This document shows, one piece after another, positions 53,936 through 62,108 of a DNA stretch of 64,000 bases. A program made the translations under genes and the position numbers. Each line of letters starts with the position of its first letter. The stretch's first letter is position 1. Source of the DNA: Nocardia nova SH22a (GTDB taxonomy: Bacteria; Actinomycetota; Actinomycetes; Mycobacteriales; Mycobacteriaceae); assembly GCF_000523235.1 (NCBI RefSeq), contig NZ_CP006850.1, positions 6,572,001 to 6,636,000 of the forward strand, written 5' to 3'. Below the pieces are notes generated by a model that saw only the letters and a list, made by a program, of their open reading frames with translations, was not told where the DNA came from and searched no databases.

Positions 53936-54559
53936 TCAGAGCTGTTTCACGACTGCACCCGACTCGTCCAGCATGGCGATCGACGGAGTGCCGTCCGGGG
54001 CTACGAGCAGTCGGATTCGAGGGCGGCCCTGCGGATCACACAGAAACAGTCCGGTTCCGTGCTCGGTGTCCACGAACAGATGTACGCCGGGAGGGTGCAC
54101 TGCCTCCTCCAGTGACGCGTTCGGATTCCCGAGGTGCGTCATACTCAACGCGGCACCGCCGGAATCGCCTTTCCAATTGGCTCCCAGGTGAATTGCATCG
54201 CCGTTGGGGTAATCGAACGAGATCATGGCATCGTTGCTCCCGACGATGATGCCGCCCTTCTCGTCGCCGTTCTCATCATTGAACAGTAGATACGAGGTAT
54301 CCGACCGCCCCTGTCTCTGGTCGACCGGATATGTCCTGCCTCCCAATATGATCGGCGGCTTACTCGCCGACATCAGAAATCGCTGCTTCCCACGCTTGTC
54401 GACCACCGTGAACGATTCCTCGGCCGTCGACATCTTTTCCTCCCCACCAACGCTTTTCGCCGCCGCCATCCCGACTCCGACACCGGCCGCAGCCACCGCG
54501 GACCCCAGAACGACCGAGCGCCTGCTGACCGACCCCTTCGACTTCTTCTCGTCCGTCAC
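53936..54559 (-). CDS. TAT-exported protein of unknown function
   Basis: This 207-residue protein has a twin-arginine signal (SRRSVVLGSAVAAAG at 12-26), then a soluble domain of about 165 residues. It contains a repeated beta-strand pattern and FLCDPQGRPRIRLLVAPDGTPSIAMLD at the C-terminus. This resembles beta-solenoid repeat proteins. GTG 54559 is used because the upstream frame has shadow composition. It follows two related small genes in the same direction but shows no sign of belonging to the catabolic pathway. Confidence 0.7.
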   Translation of the reverse strand: MTDEKKSKGSVSRRSVVLGSAVAAAGVGVGMAAAKSVGGEEKMSTAEESFTVVDKRGKQRFLMSASKPPIILGGRTYPVDQRQGRSDTSYLLFNDENGDEKGGIIVGSNDAMISFDYPNGDAIHLGANWKGDSGGAALSMTHLGNPNASLEEAVHPPGVHLFVDTEHGTGLFLCDPQGRPRIRLLVAPDGTPSIAMLDESGAVVKQL

Positions 54560-54620
54560 CGGTGGATCATATTTGCGGACGCCCCCGGCCCGCATCGCCA
54601 TGCGTGGCCCGCACCGGCGC

Positions 54621-55001
54621 TCAGCGTGCCTCCACATACGCGGTGACGATCGCGGCAACCACATTGAGTTGAACGGGCCCCTCCGCGTGGAACCACACAA
54701 GGTCCGGCAAAGTGGACGACCGAACCAGATCGATACCGAGCCCGGCGGGCCATGGGTCGTTCGACGACGGCAGAACCGTGACCGCCACCTGCTCCAGCGG
54801 GTACGCTCCCGGCTCCGGCGTCTTGCCCAGTTCGAAGTAGTAGATCCCCTGGAAGGCGAGCACCACGTCGGGCTTGTCGGGCCCCCAACGCAGAGCCAAC
54901 TCGAGCACGTTCGCATCATCGATTTGCGACATCGAGAGCGTGTCGATGAGGTAACCCTCGCACGAACACGCCACACGCCGAAATGTATCGATCTCGATCA
55001 C
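54621..55001 (-). CDS. Hypothetical protein coupled to the PASTA-like gene
   Basis: This 126-residue soluble protein starts MIEIDTFRRV with a CSCE motif at 12-15 and a hydrophobic middle (VVLAFQGIYYFEL). I see no known domain. Its GTG overlaps the upstream TGA by 4 bp, and GGGGAG lies 11 bases ahead, so the longer open frame from 55139 is rejected. Coupling to a secreted PASTA-like protein suggests a common role, perhaps an envelope-directed system or an immunity partner, which is unproven. Confidence 0.6.
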   Translation of the reverse strand: MIEIDTFRRVACSCEGYLIDTLSMSQIDDANVLELALRWGPDKPDVVLAFQGIYYFELGKTPEPGAYPLEQVAVTVLPSSNDPWPAGLGIDLVRSSTLPDLVWFHAEGPVQLNVVAAIVTAYVEAR

Positions 55002-55456
55002 CGGCTGATTATCTCCCCTGTCGAATGATCCGCGTTCTCCCTGCCGTCTGGGTAGTACCGCAACCTGTAGTTCTTCTTGTTCGGTCCCGCATCGATCTTC
55101 GGACCGAGTCGAACTACCTCGCCATTGGTTCTGATCCACATCTCGCTGCCGTCATCACAGGGATAGCGTCGATAACCGCCCGCTGTCTCACTCTTCAATA
55201 CGCAGTCCTTCTTCGCCATGGCCGACTCTGCTTCGTTCAACGTCTTTCCGGTCAGATCGGGCACCCTCGCCGCCGCAGGCAACCGTCTGTCCACGTTCTG
55301 CAGCAGAGGCAGTGACGACTCCCCGCGGTAACCGTGAATGCCCGTAACCAGAACCCCTGCATCCACGTCTGCCGAGGCGGGTCCCGCGACGCCTATCGAC
55401 GCGACGGCGGCCGCCAGCAGCATCAGCGAACCTACGTAAATACGAACCGATCTCAT
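54998..55456 (-). CDS. Secreted protein with a PASTA-like module
   Basis: This 152-residue protein has a signal peptide (MRSVRIYVGSLMLLAAAVASIG, cleavage near PASADV at 27-31). A PASTA-like stretch follows, VPDLTGKTLNEAESAMAKKDCV at 65-86. A Cys85/Cys100 pair may form a disulfide. PASTA modules bind cell-wall muropeptides. GGGGGAAAG precedes ATG 55456. It is the first gene of a two- or three-gene unit leading left. Confidence 0.7.
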   Translation of the reverse strand: MRSVRIYVGSLMLLAAAVASIGVAGPASADVDAGVLVTGIHGYRGESSLPLLQNVDRRLPAAARVPDLTGKTLNEAESAMAKKDCVLKSETAGGYRRYPCDDGSEMWIRTNGEVVRLGPKIDAGPNKKNYRLRYYPDGRENADHSTGEIISR

Positions 55457-55635
55457 CTTTCCCCCATGAATCACGCGCTGCGCCAGCATGATTCGCCAGC
55501 GTCTCACTACAAGAACAGACGCGGCGAACAGCACGACGGTTCCCTGCAATCGAACTGATGCGCATCACGACTCAGCGGACGATGCGAGCCGTGCTGCTTA
55601 CGCACTATTCGTTCGCACCCCACGCGGAGCCCGGC

Positions 55636-55641
55636 TAACCT
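55636..55641 (+). promoter_or_regulatory. -10 box of a leaderless HIT gene
   Basis: TAACCT fits the TANNNT pattern and ends 6 bases before the ATG at 55648, which lacks a ribosome site. The interval 55457-55647 is otherwise free of genes. Confidence 0.45.
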
Positions 55642-55647
55642 CGCCCC

Positions 55648-56088
55648 ATGAGTGACGGATGCGTGTTCTGTGCGATCGTGGCCGGAGATTCGCCCAGCGT
55701 GCGGGTGGCCGAGGATGAGAGCACGTATGCGTTCATGGATATTCACCCGGCCACCGAGGGGCATCTGTTGGTGATCCCCAAGCGGCACAGCAAGGATCTG
55801 TTCGAGATATCGGCCGAGGATCTGGCTGCTGTCAGCCTCGTCGCGCAGCGGATTGCGAGGACCGCGGTGGCGACGTTCGGGGCCGACGGGGTGAATGTGC
55901 TCAACTGTTGTGGTGCCGCGGCGTGGCAGACCGTGTATCACTTTCACCTGCACGTGATTCCGCGATATGCCGATCGCGCCAAGGACCGGCTCGCGCTGCC
56001 GTGGCAGCCCGGGGTCGCCGGGGATCTGCCCACTCTCAGCGCATTGGGTGAGCGGCTGGCGGCAGACCTCGCGCGGGCCGGCCACTGA
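55648..56088 (+). CDS. HIT-family nucleotide hydrolase/transferase
   Basis: This 146-residue protein has CVFCAIVAGDSPS at the N-terminus and the histidine triad in HFHLHVIPR near 98-106. It binds nucleotides and probably hydrolyses AMP-linked or diadenosine compounds. The gene is core-type and found widely in actinobacteria. Its leaderless promoter sets it apart from the catabolic genes around it. Convergent with the CoA-transferase gene by 18 bp. Confidence 0.93.
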   Translation: MSDGCVFCAIVAGDSPSVRVAEDESTYAFMDIHPATEGHLLVIPKRHSKDLFEISAEDLAAVSLVAQRIARTAVATFGADGVNVLNCCGAAAWQTVYHFHLHVIPRYADRAKDRLALPWQPGVAGDLPTLSALGERLAADLARAGH

Positions 56089-56106
56089 CGCGATGCTCGG
56101 CGTAGA

Positions 56107-58374
56107 TCATTCCTGCTGCCGCGCCACCTTGGTAGCGAGCAGTTCGTCGACCTGCGCCTTGCCGAATCCCAGCTCGCGCAACACTTCCGTGGTGTGCTCG
56201 CCGACACCGGGGATCATCAGATGCGGGCCTCCGGTGACATCCGGGCCGGTGCGTAGCAGCGGGCCGATCTGTTCGAAAAAGCCCCAGTCCGCGGTGGGGA
56301 AACCCGCGACGCGGCCCAGTTGGCGGTTGACCGGGTCGTCGAGGATCGCGTGACGGAATCCGTTGCGGTCCAGCGGTTCGATCGGTTCGGCGAGCAGTTC
56401 CGCCGCACGCAGCCGCGCGGCCCATTCGGTCGCGGGCGCCTGGGCGAAAGCGGCCTCGAGCAGTGATTCGACAGCCCGCGCGGCGGTATCGTCGGGGCTG
56501 CTCCGCAACGGAACATAGTCCCCCAGTTCGGTTTCGGTGATATCCGCCAGTCGGCGCCAGGACTCGGCATCGGGGACGACGAGGGCGAACCAGCGGTCGT
56601 CGGCGCCGCGGTACAGGCGGTAGCCGGGGCCGTAACCGGTCTGGTCGTGGTCCAGCGACGGCCCGCTCACAAGCTCGCCGTCGCGCACGAAAACTCCGCA
56701 GTGCATGAGCATTCCGGCCCCCAGCAGACTGGTCACCACCTGCTGCCCGTATCCCTGCGCGGCCCGGCAGTACAGACCGAGCGCGATACCGGCGGCGGCC
56801 ACCCAGCCTCCTGCCATGTCGATCGGAATCCAGGTCGCCGCCAGCGGCGGGTTGTCCTGGCCGCCGACCGCGCGTTCGAAACCGGTGAGCGCCTGCATCA
56901 GCGCGTCGTTGCCGGGATAGGCGGCGCGCGGACCGGAGGCGCCGAATGCGCTCGCGTGGCAGTAGACCGCGTTCGGGTTCAGCCGGGCGACCGTGTCCGC
57001 GTCGATACCCAGTCGTTCGGCGACGCCGACCCGGAAGTTGTGCAGCACCACATCCGCCGAGGCGAGCAGCTTCTCGACCACCGGACGAGCCTCGGGAGCA
57101 TTGATATCCATGGCGAGACTGCGCTTTCCGCGCTGACAGGCCGCCACCGCGTAGGCGGCGGCACGCATCGCCTCCCCGCCGGGCGGCTCGACCTTGATGA
57201 CCTCGGCGCCCAGATCCGCCAGCACCTCGGCGGCGAGCGGACCGGCCACGAAGGCGGAGAAGTCCACCACTCGCAGTCCGGCGAAAAGCGCTGCGGCACC
57301 GCGTGTTCGAGCCCGATCCGAGGCGTCGGGAGCAGCCCGCGACGGCCGGATCTCGAACGGTGAGCCCATCATCAGGTCTGTATGGCCCTGCTCGGAACGC
57401 ACTACCGCCAGACCGGTTTCGACGGTGTGCCCGTCGCGCAGCACCTCACCGGGTCCCAGTACCGGTTCGCAGGCGACTCCCGCGGCACGCAGCCGCTCGA
57501 TCCACACCGCGCGCGGCCGGGTCGCGAAGAACGATGTCCAGCGTTTCGCCCGGTCCTGCAGTTTGCCGCTGGTCTGATCGGTGTAATACCCGTCCGGACT
57601 GGGCTCGTCACCCAGCACCTCGATCACCGCGCGATACATGCCCTTCCCGCCGAACCACACCTGCAGCAGCTCGCCGTCGCCGCAGCGATACATGAAGTTG
57701 GGGAAGGTCGAGCCGTGCTCCCAATAGGATTCGACCTCCGGCGCGGCCCGTTCGGAGCGGCCGATCATGCAACCGAGGGTGGCGAGCATACCGTCGTAGA
57801 GGGAGGTTTCGCTCCAGCCGCCGGACCCGGTCCGGACGCGACGGGACAGCAGCGCGAAGATCGAGGTGAGCATCAGGAATGTGGCGCCCATGCCGGACGC
57901 GCGCACATCGGTGAAGATCGGCCCGGGGCGATGACCTTCCAGTTGTGAGCAGAATCCGGCCCGCGCCTCCACCAGGAGTCCGAAGTCCTCGGTGATTCCG
58001 GCTTCGGTGCGGCTCGGGCGGCAGCGGGCGTGGACGAGTGCGGGATTGGTTGCGGCACAGTCGCGAAAGCCCAGTCCCCGGGCCTCCACGGCGTCCTCCG
58101 GACCATAGACCAACGCGATGTCGGCGGAGTTCAGCAATCGGCCGATCTCACCCGCGTCGGTGGTGGTGACGATGCGTTTGTCGCGATGCCAGACCCGCCC
58201 CCACGGCACCCCTGCATCGATCGGCACCTCGTCACCGACGACCCGCACGACCTGCGCCCCGAGCCCCGCCAGCAGCATGCCCGGTAGTCCACCGGCCAGT
58301 CCGAGTCCGAGATCGCTGACCCCGACCGCGACCTCCACGACGGTCAGCCCCGCGCAGGGCTGTTGGTTACTCAT
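56107..58374 (-). CDS. Fused two-domain type III CoA-transferase (CaiB/BaiF)
   Basis: This 755-residue protein joins two CaiB-like halves. The N-terminal half (1-345) has Asp156 in TDVRASGMGA and the C-terminal half (365-755) has Asp519 in IPIDMAGGW. In type III enzymes the Asp forms the covalent CoA intermediate. It moves CoA from one acyl group to another acid to activate the pathway substrate. AGGGA precedes ATG 58374. The luciferase-like gene ends 78 bp upstream on the same strand, so both probably form an operon. Most family members are about 400 residues, so the duplication is notable. Confidence 0.9.
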   Translation of the reverse strand: MSNQQPCAGLTVVEVAVGVSDLGLGLAGGLPGMLLAGLGAQVVRVVGDEVPIDAGVPWGRVWHRDKRIVTTTDAGEIGRLLNSADIALVYGPEDAVEARGLGFRDCAATNPALVHARCRPSRTEAGITEDFGLLVEARAGFCSQLEGHRPGPIFTDVRASGMGATFLMLTSIFALLSRRVRTGSGGWSETSLYDGMLATLGCMIGRSERAAPEVESYWEHGSTFPNFMYRCGDGELLQVWFGGKGMYRAVIEVLGDEPSPDGYYTDQTSGKLQDRAKRWTSFFATRPRAVWIERLRAAGVACEPVLGPGEVLRDGHTVETGLAVVRSEQGHTDLMMGSPFEIRPSRAAPDASDRARTRGAAALFAGLRVVDFSAFVAGPLAAEVLADLGAEVIKVEPPGGEAMRAAAYAVAACQRGKRSLAMDINAPEARPVVEKLLASADVVLHNFRVGVAERLGIDADTVARLNPNAVYCHASAFGASGPRAAYPGNDALMQALTGFERAVGGQDNPPLAATWIPIDMAGGWVAAAGIALGLYCRAAQGYGQQVVTSLLGAGMLMHCGVFVRDGELVSGPSLDHDQTGYGPGYRLYRGADDRWFALVVPDAESWRRLADITETELGDYVPLRSSPDDTAARAVESLLEAAFAQAPATEWAARLRAAELLAEPIEPLDRNGFRHAILDDPVNRQLGRVAGFPTADWGFFEQIGPLLRTGPDVTGGPHLMIPGVGEHTTEVLRELGFGKAQVDELLATKVARQQE

Positions 58375-58452
58375 GATCACATCCCTTTCCAACCACCCGG
58401 ACCGCTCGGCCTCATACGCCCGAAGGCACACCGGCACAGCGATATTCGCGAG

Positions 58453-59406
58453 TCATCGAGCAATTCCGGCGGGCAGTTCCAGACGCGGCAGCACCTCTTC
58501 GGCCGCCAACCGCACCACCTCGAGGGTGTCGGTCCGGGTCGCGGGAGCGATGATGAAGTGCCGCACTCCCGCATCGACGTATTCCTGCAGTCGCGACGCG
58601 ACCTCGCCGGGTGTGCCCGCCGGAGCGATCCGGTCCAGCATCGCGCCGGGTTTGTCCCCGTAGGCCCCGCCCAGGAAGTCCGCGACCTCCTCGCGGGCGC
58701 GATCCCCGTCGCGGCGAATGGAGCAGTAGAGGTACATGGTCCATTCGAATCCGGTCAGATCGCGGCCGATGGCGTCGGCCTCGGCGCGAATGGCGGTCAC
58801 CGAACGGGCATAGGCGTTGGGCGACATCAGGTACGGCATCCAGCCGTCACCCCGGCGCGCGGCGCGGCGGACGGCCGGTCCCTTGCGACCGGACACGATC
58901 AGCGGCGGGCCACCGGGCTGCCCGGCGGCGGCGTCGGATGTCCGCACCGGCCGTAGATGCAGGTCCCGGAATCGGAAATGCGTGCCCTCGTGATCGACGG
59001 GTTCGTCCCGCCAGAGAGCGCGCAGAATGTCCATGGCCTCGTCGGTGCGGGGCCCGCGTTCGGACAGCGGCACCCCGACGGCCTCGAATTCGTGGCGGAA
59101 CTCTCCGCCCACCCCGAGGCCCACGGTCACCCGCCCACCCGAACGGGCATCCAGATCGGCGAGTTGTTTGGCGACGATCACCGGGTGATACAGCGGCAGC
59201 AGCAGCGTCGCGGTTCCGACCCGGACGCGCTCGGTCCATGCGACCATCAGCGACAGGCGCGTGATCGCCTCACCGGTGGGACTCGGCGGCAGGATGTGGC
59301 CGCCCTGCCAGATCGAGTCGATGGGCAGACGTTCGGCAGCGGCCAGCCAGTCCCGATCCGGTTCCGGCATCGCGGCTGCCCCGAAGACGATGTGGTCGGC
59401 AGACAT
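58453..59406 (-). CDS. F420-dependent luciferase-like oxidoreductase
   Basis: This 317-residue bacterial luciferase-fold (LLM) protein has VTVGLGVGGEFRHEFEA near 105-121 and the FVVPSL-like cofactor pocket residues. In actinobacteria of this kind the cofactor is usually F420, and the reaction is hydride transfer or an oxygen-independent reduction of a hydroxyl or ketone. AAGGAG lies before ATG 59406. It heads the unit with the CoA-transferase and faces the DUF35 gene across a 121-bp region. Confidence 0.88.
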   Translation of the reverse strand: MSADHIVFGAAAMPEPDRDWLAAAERLPIDSIWQGGHILPPSPTGEAITRLSLMVAWTERVRVGTATLLLPLYHPVIVAKQLADLDARSGGRVTVGLGVGGEFRHEFEAVGVPLSERGPRTDEAMDILRALWRDEPVDHEGTHFRFRDLHLRPVRTSDAAAGQPGGPPLIVSGRKGPAVRRAARRGDGWMPYLMSPNAYARSVTAIRAEADAIGRDLTGFEWTMYLYCSIRRDGDRAREEVADFLGGAYGDKPGAMLDRIAPAGTPGEVASRLQEYVDAGVRHFIIAPATRTDTLEVVRLAAEEVLPRLELPAGIAR

Positions 59407-59458
59407 CCGACTCCTTCGGCAAGGGAGTGCATCGGGCCCGATCGGCACCGACTACCCG

Positions 59459-59480
59459 TAAGATAGCAAATGCTCACTTA
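59459..59480. promoter_or_regulatory. Candidate operator F (luciferase-like/DUF35 divergent region)
   Basis: TAAG-AT-AGC-AAAT-GCT-CA-CTTA is a 22-bp dyad with matching outer TAAG/CTTA and inner AGC/GCT arms. The outer half matches the shared AAG/CTT motif with a wider spacing. TATCATGATA at 59479-59488 overlaps it. Confidence 0.45.
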
Positions 59481-59527
59481 TCATGATAGTGGTTGTAGGC
59501 AACCAACCACTCGCAGCGGAGGACCGG

Positions 59528-59944
59528 ATGAACGCGAAACCTGGTATCCCGCCGATGGTCACCGAGGAGACCGCCCCCTTCTGGGAGGGCGCCGCCGCCG
59601 GTAGGTTGCTGGTCGAACATTGCCCGTCCTGCGGCGCCGATTCCTTTCCGCCGCGCGGGATCTGCCGCCGCTGCCGCGAGCGCGAACAGATCTTCGTCGA
59701 AATCACCGGCACGGGAACGGTTTACAGCTACACGGTCAACTATCAGCGCTGGCTTCCGGACCTCGATGTGCCGTACGCGATCGTGCTGGTGGAGTTCCCC
59801 GGGCATCCCGGAGTACGGATCGCCGGAAGATTGCGAGGATGCGATCCGGAACAGGTCGCGATCGGCATGCCGGTCGCGATCGGCTTCGAACCGGGGCCCG
59901 GCGACGTGGCCGTGCCGAGCTTCCTGGCGGGCGACGCGGCATGA
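59528..59944 (+). CDS. DUF35 zinc-ribbon/OB-fold protein
   Basis: This 138-residue protein has a rubredoxin-like zinc knuckle (Cys32, Cys35, Cys46, Cys49) followed by an OB-fold (TGTGTVYSYTVNY...). DUF35 partners of thiolase-like enzymes bind acyl-CoA and complete their active sites, as ChsH2 does for Ltp2 in cholesterol side-chain degradation. GGAGGA precedes ATG 59528. Its stop overlaps the start of the thiolase-like gene as ATGA, which strongly suggests a complex. Confidence 0.92.
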   Translation: MNAKPGIPPMVTEETAPFWEGAAAGRLLVEHCPSCGADSFPPRGICRRCREREQIFVEITGTGTVYSYTVNYQRWLPDLDVPYAIVLVEFPGHPGVRIAGRLRGCDPEQVAIGMPVAIGFEPGPGDVAVPSFLAGDAA

Positions 59945-61122
59945 GCGCCGATCTGTTCGAACATCGTGCCGTCATCTCCGGAATCGGCCAGTCCGCGATC
60001 GCCCGCCAGGTGGATCGGTCGGGCTTACAGTTGACCCTCGACGCCATCCTCGCCGCGATAGACGACGCCGGTCTGACCGTCGACGACATCGACGGCCTGG
60101 CGATGTTCCCGGGCGGCGGCGTGGCCAATCTGCCCGGCTACGCCAACGGCAATCTCTACGAGATCCAGGATGCGCTGCGCATCGAGACCACCTGGCGGCA
60201 GGGTCTCGTGGAAGGGATGGCGCTGCCGTTCTACGGTCCGGCGCAGGCCGTCGCCACCGGGCAGGCCCGGCACGTCGTCATCTGGCGCACGGTCAAGGAG
60301 GGCAGTGCCGCGCGCAATGCCGGTGGCCGCCCCGCCTACGGTTCCACCAAACCCCTCGCGGAGGGGCCGCAGGCCTGGCTGCTGCCGATCGGGATGCTGT
60401 CGCCGGTCTGCCAGATCGCGCCCTTCGCCACCCGGTACATGCACGAATTCGGGCTCACCCGTGAACAACTGGCGTGGATTCCGGTCACCCAGCGCACGCA
60501 CGCCGCGCTCAATCCCGATGCCGTCTACCGCAAACCACTGACCGTCGAGGACTATCTCGACGCGCGGATGATCTCCTCGCCGCTGTGTCTGTTCGACTGC
60601 GATGTGCCCGCCGACGGCGCCACCGCGATCGTCGTCTCCGCCGCCGACACCGCCGCCGATCTGCGGGCGCCGGTCCGTATCGAGGCGATGTCCGGTGTCG
60701 TGGACGGACGTCCGGCCTGGGATCAGTGGGAGGACATGGGCCGCGTCGGCCATGGCACCGCCGCCGCGCTCTGGGCCCGCACCGGTCTGCGCCCAGCCGA
60801 TGTCGACGTGGCACAGCTCTACGACGGATTCAGCATCGAGGCCGTCTGGTGGCTCGAGGCCATGGGCTTCTGCGGTGTGGGCGAGGCCGGGGCGTTCATC
60901 GACGGCGGTACCCGCATCGCCCTCGACGGCGAACTGCCGCTCAACACCTGGGGCGGGCAGTTGTCCGGAGGGCGGTTGCACGCCGGATTCGGGCACACCG
61001 CCGAGGCCGTGCGTCAGTTGCGCGGTGAGGCGGGCGCCCGTCAGGTCGCCGGGGCCGAGGTCGCGGCGGTGACCAATGTCGGCGGAATCGAGGCCGGTGC
61101 GGCACTTCTGACGCGCTGGTGA
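59941..61122 (+). CDS. Thiolase-like lipid-transfer protein without nucleophilic Cys (retro-aldolase candidate)
   Basis: This 393-residue protein of the SCP2-thiolase/lipid-transfer group has no Cys at the nucleophile position (WRQGLVEGMALP at 85-96). The later motif LYDGFSIEAVWWLEAMGF and HAGFGHTAEAVRQLRG are family-like. Ltp2 of the cholesterol pathway is also Cys-less and cleaves a C-C bond by retro-aldol chemistry with the ChsH2 DUF35 domain. The same role for the local pair is likely. Substrate is unknown. Confidence 0.88.
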   Translation: MSADLFEHRAVISGIGQSAIARQVDRSGLQLTLDAILAAIDDAGLTVDDIDGLAMFPGGGVANLPGYANGNLYEIQDALRIETTWRQGLVEGMALPFYGPAQAVATGQARHVVIWRTVKEGSAARNAGGRPAYGSTKPLAEGPQAWLLPIGMLSPVCQIAPFATRYMHEFGLTREQLAWIPVTQRTHAALNPDAVYRKPLTVEDYLDARMISSPLCLFDCDVPADGATAIVVSAADTAADLRAPVRIEAMSGVVDGRPAWDQWEDMGRVGHGTAAALWARTGLRPADVDVAQLYDGFSIEAVWWLEAMGFCGVGEAGAFIDGGTRIALDGELPLNTWGGQLSGGRLHAGFGHTAEAVRQLRGEAGARQVAGAEVAAVTNVGGIEAGAALLTRW

Positions 61123-61139
61123 CAACGAAGGAGACAACC

Positions 61140-62009
61140 ATGGTGGAACGTCCCGGCCGAGTGGACGGCAAGGTCGCGATCGTCACGGGTGCGGGGTCGA
61201 CGCCCGGCCCCGGCATCGGCACCGGGAAGGCCACCGCGGTGGCACTGGCCCGCGAGGGCGCCAGTGTCCTGCTGGTCGACCGCTACGCCGAGCGCGCCGA
61301 ACAGACCCTGCGAATGATCGAGGACGAGGGCGGCAAGGCCGCGGTCTTCGCCGCCGATCTCACCGAGGCGCAATCCTGCGAGGCCATGGTGAAGACCGCG
61401 GTCGACACCTTCGGCGGCCTGCACATCCTGGTGAACAATATCGGCCTCGCCGCGGTCGGCACCGTCGTCAGCGTCTCCGAGGCCGACTGGGACCGCTCCT
61501 TCGACATCAACCTGCGCACCGCATTCCTGGCCTCCAAGTACGCGGTGCCGGTGATGGCCGAGGGCGGCGGCGGATCGATCGTCAACATCTCCTCCATCTC
61601 GGCACTGCGCGGGGACGGGACGGTCGCCTACTCCGCGGCCAAGGGCGGGCTCATCGCCATGACCGTCGATATGGCGTATTCGCATGGCCGCCAGGGAATT
61701 CGGGTCAATGCCATCGCGCCCGGCCACATCACCACCCCCATGGTGCTGTCGGTGTCGGCGCCGGGCCCGCGCGCGGAGTTCATGAACACGATGCGTTCGG
61801 AGGCCGGTCTGCTCGGCACCCCCGGCGACGGCTGGGATGTGGCGTGGGCGGCGGCCTTCCTGGCCAGCGACGAGGCGCGGTGGATCACCGGCGTCACGCT
61901 GCCGGTGGAGTCCGGCGTCCTGAGCGTGACCCCGCTGATGATGGCGCCGCATCTGCGCGGCGTTCCCGAACCCGCTGGCGAGCCGCCCGCGCCGGAATCC
62001 GGTCACTGA
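61140..62009 (+). CDS. Short-chain dehydrogenase/reductase
   Basis: This 289-residue SDR has an extended glycine motif TGAGSTPGPGIGTGKA at 16-31 with an insertion, NNIG near 107, Ser at ISSISA and Tyr-x3-Lys in YSAAKGG. The N-terminal insertion is seen in a group of mycobacterial CoA-ester SDRs. It follows the thiolase-like gene by 17 bp with AGGAGA ahead of the ATG, so it probably dehydrogenates the hydroxyacyl-CoA of the same pathway. Confidence 0.92.
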   Translation: MVERPGRVDGKVAIVTGAGSTPGPGIGTGKATAVALAREGASVLLVDRYAERAEQTLRMIEDEGGKAAVFAADLTEAQSCEAMVKTAVDTFGGLHILVNNIGLAAVGTVVSVSEADWDRSFDINLRTAFLASKYAVPVMAEGGGGSIVNISSISALRGDGTVAYSAAKGGLIAMTVDMAYSHGRQGIRVNAIAPGHITTPMVLSVSAPGPRAEFMNTMRSEAGLLGTPGDGWDVAWAAAFLASDEARWITGVTLPVESGVLSVTPLMMAPHLRGVPEPAGEPPAPESGH

Positions 62010-62048
62010 GAGCGATCAGCGGTTGTACATCGCGCCGCCGATCTCTAG

Positions 62049-62062
62049 AGTAAGTAAGTAAA
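62049..62062. promoter_or_regulatory. Tandem AGTAAG half-sites upstream of copy 3 amidohydrolase
   Basis: AGTAAG at 62049-62054 is followed after 2 bp by AGTAAA, giving two half-sites in the same direction instead of a dyad. An AT-rich stretch follows. It lies 47 bp before the ATG at 62109. Confidence 0.4.
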
Positions 62063-62108
62063 CACTCTCATATTTGAATAATCTTCCTGGTACAGAAGGA
62101 GTTCACCG

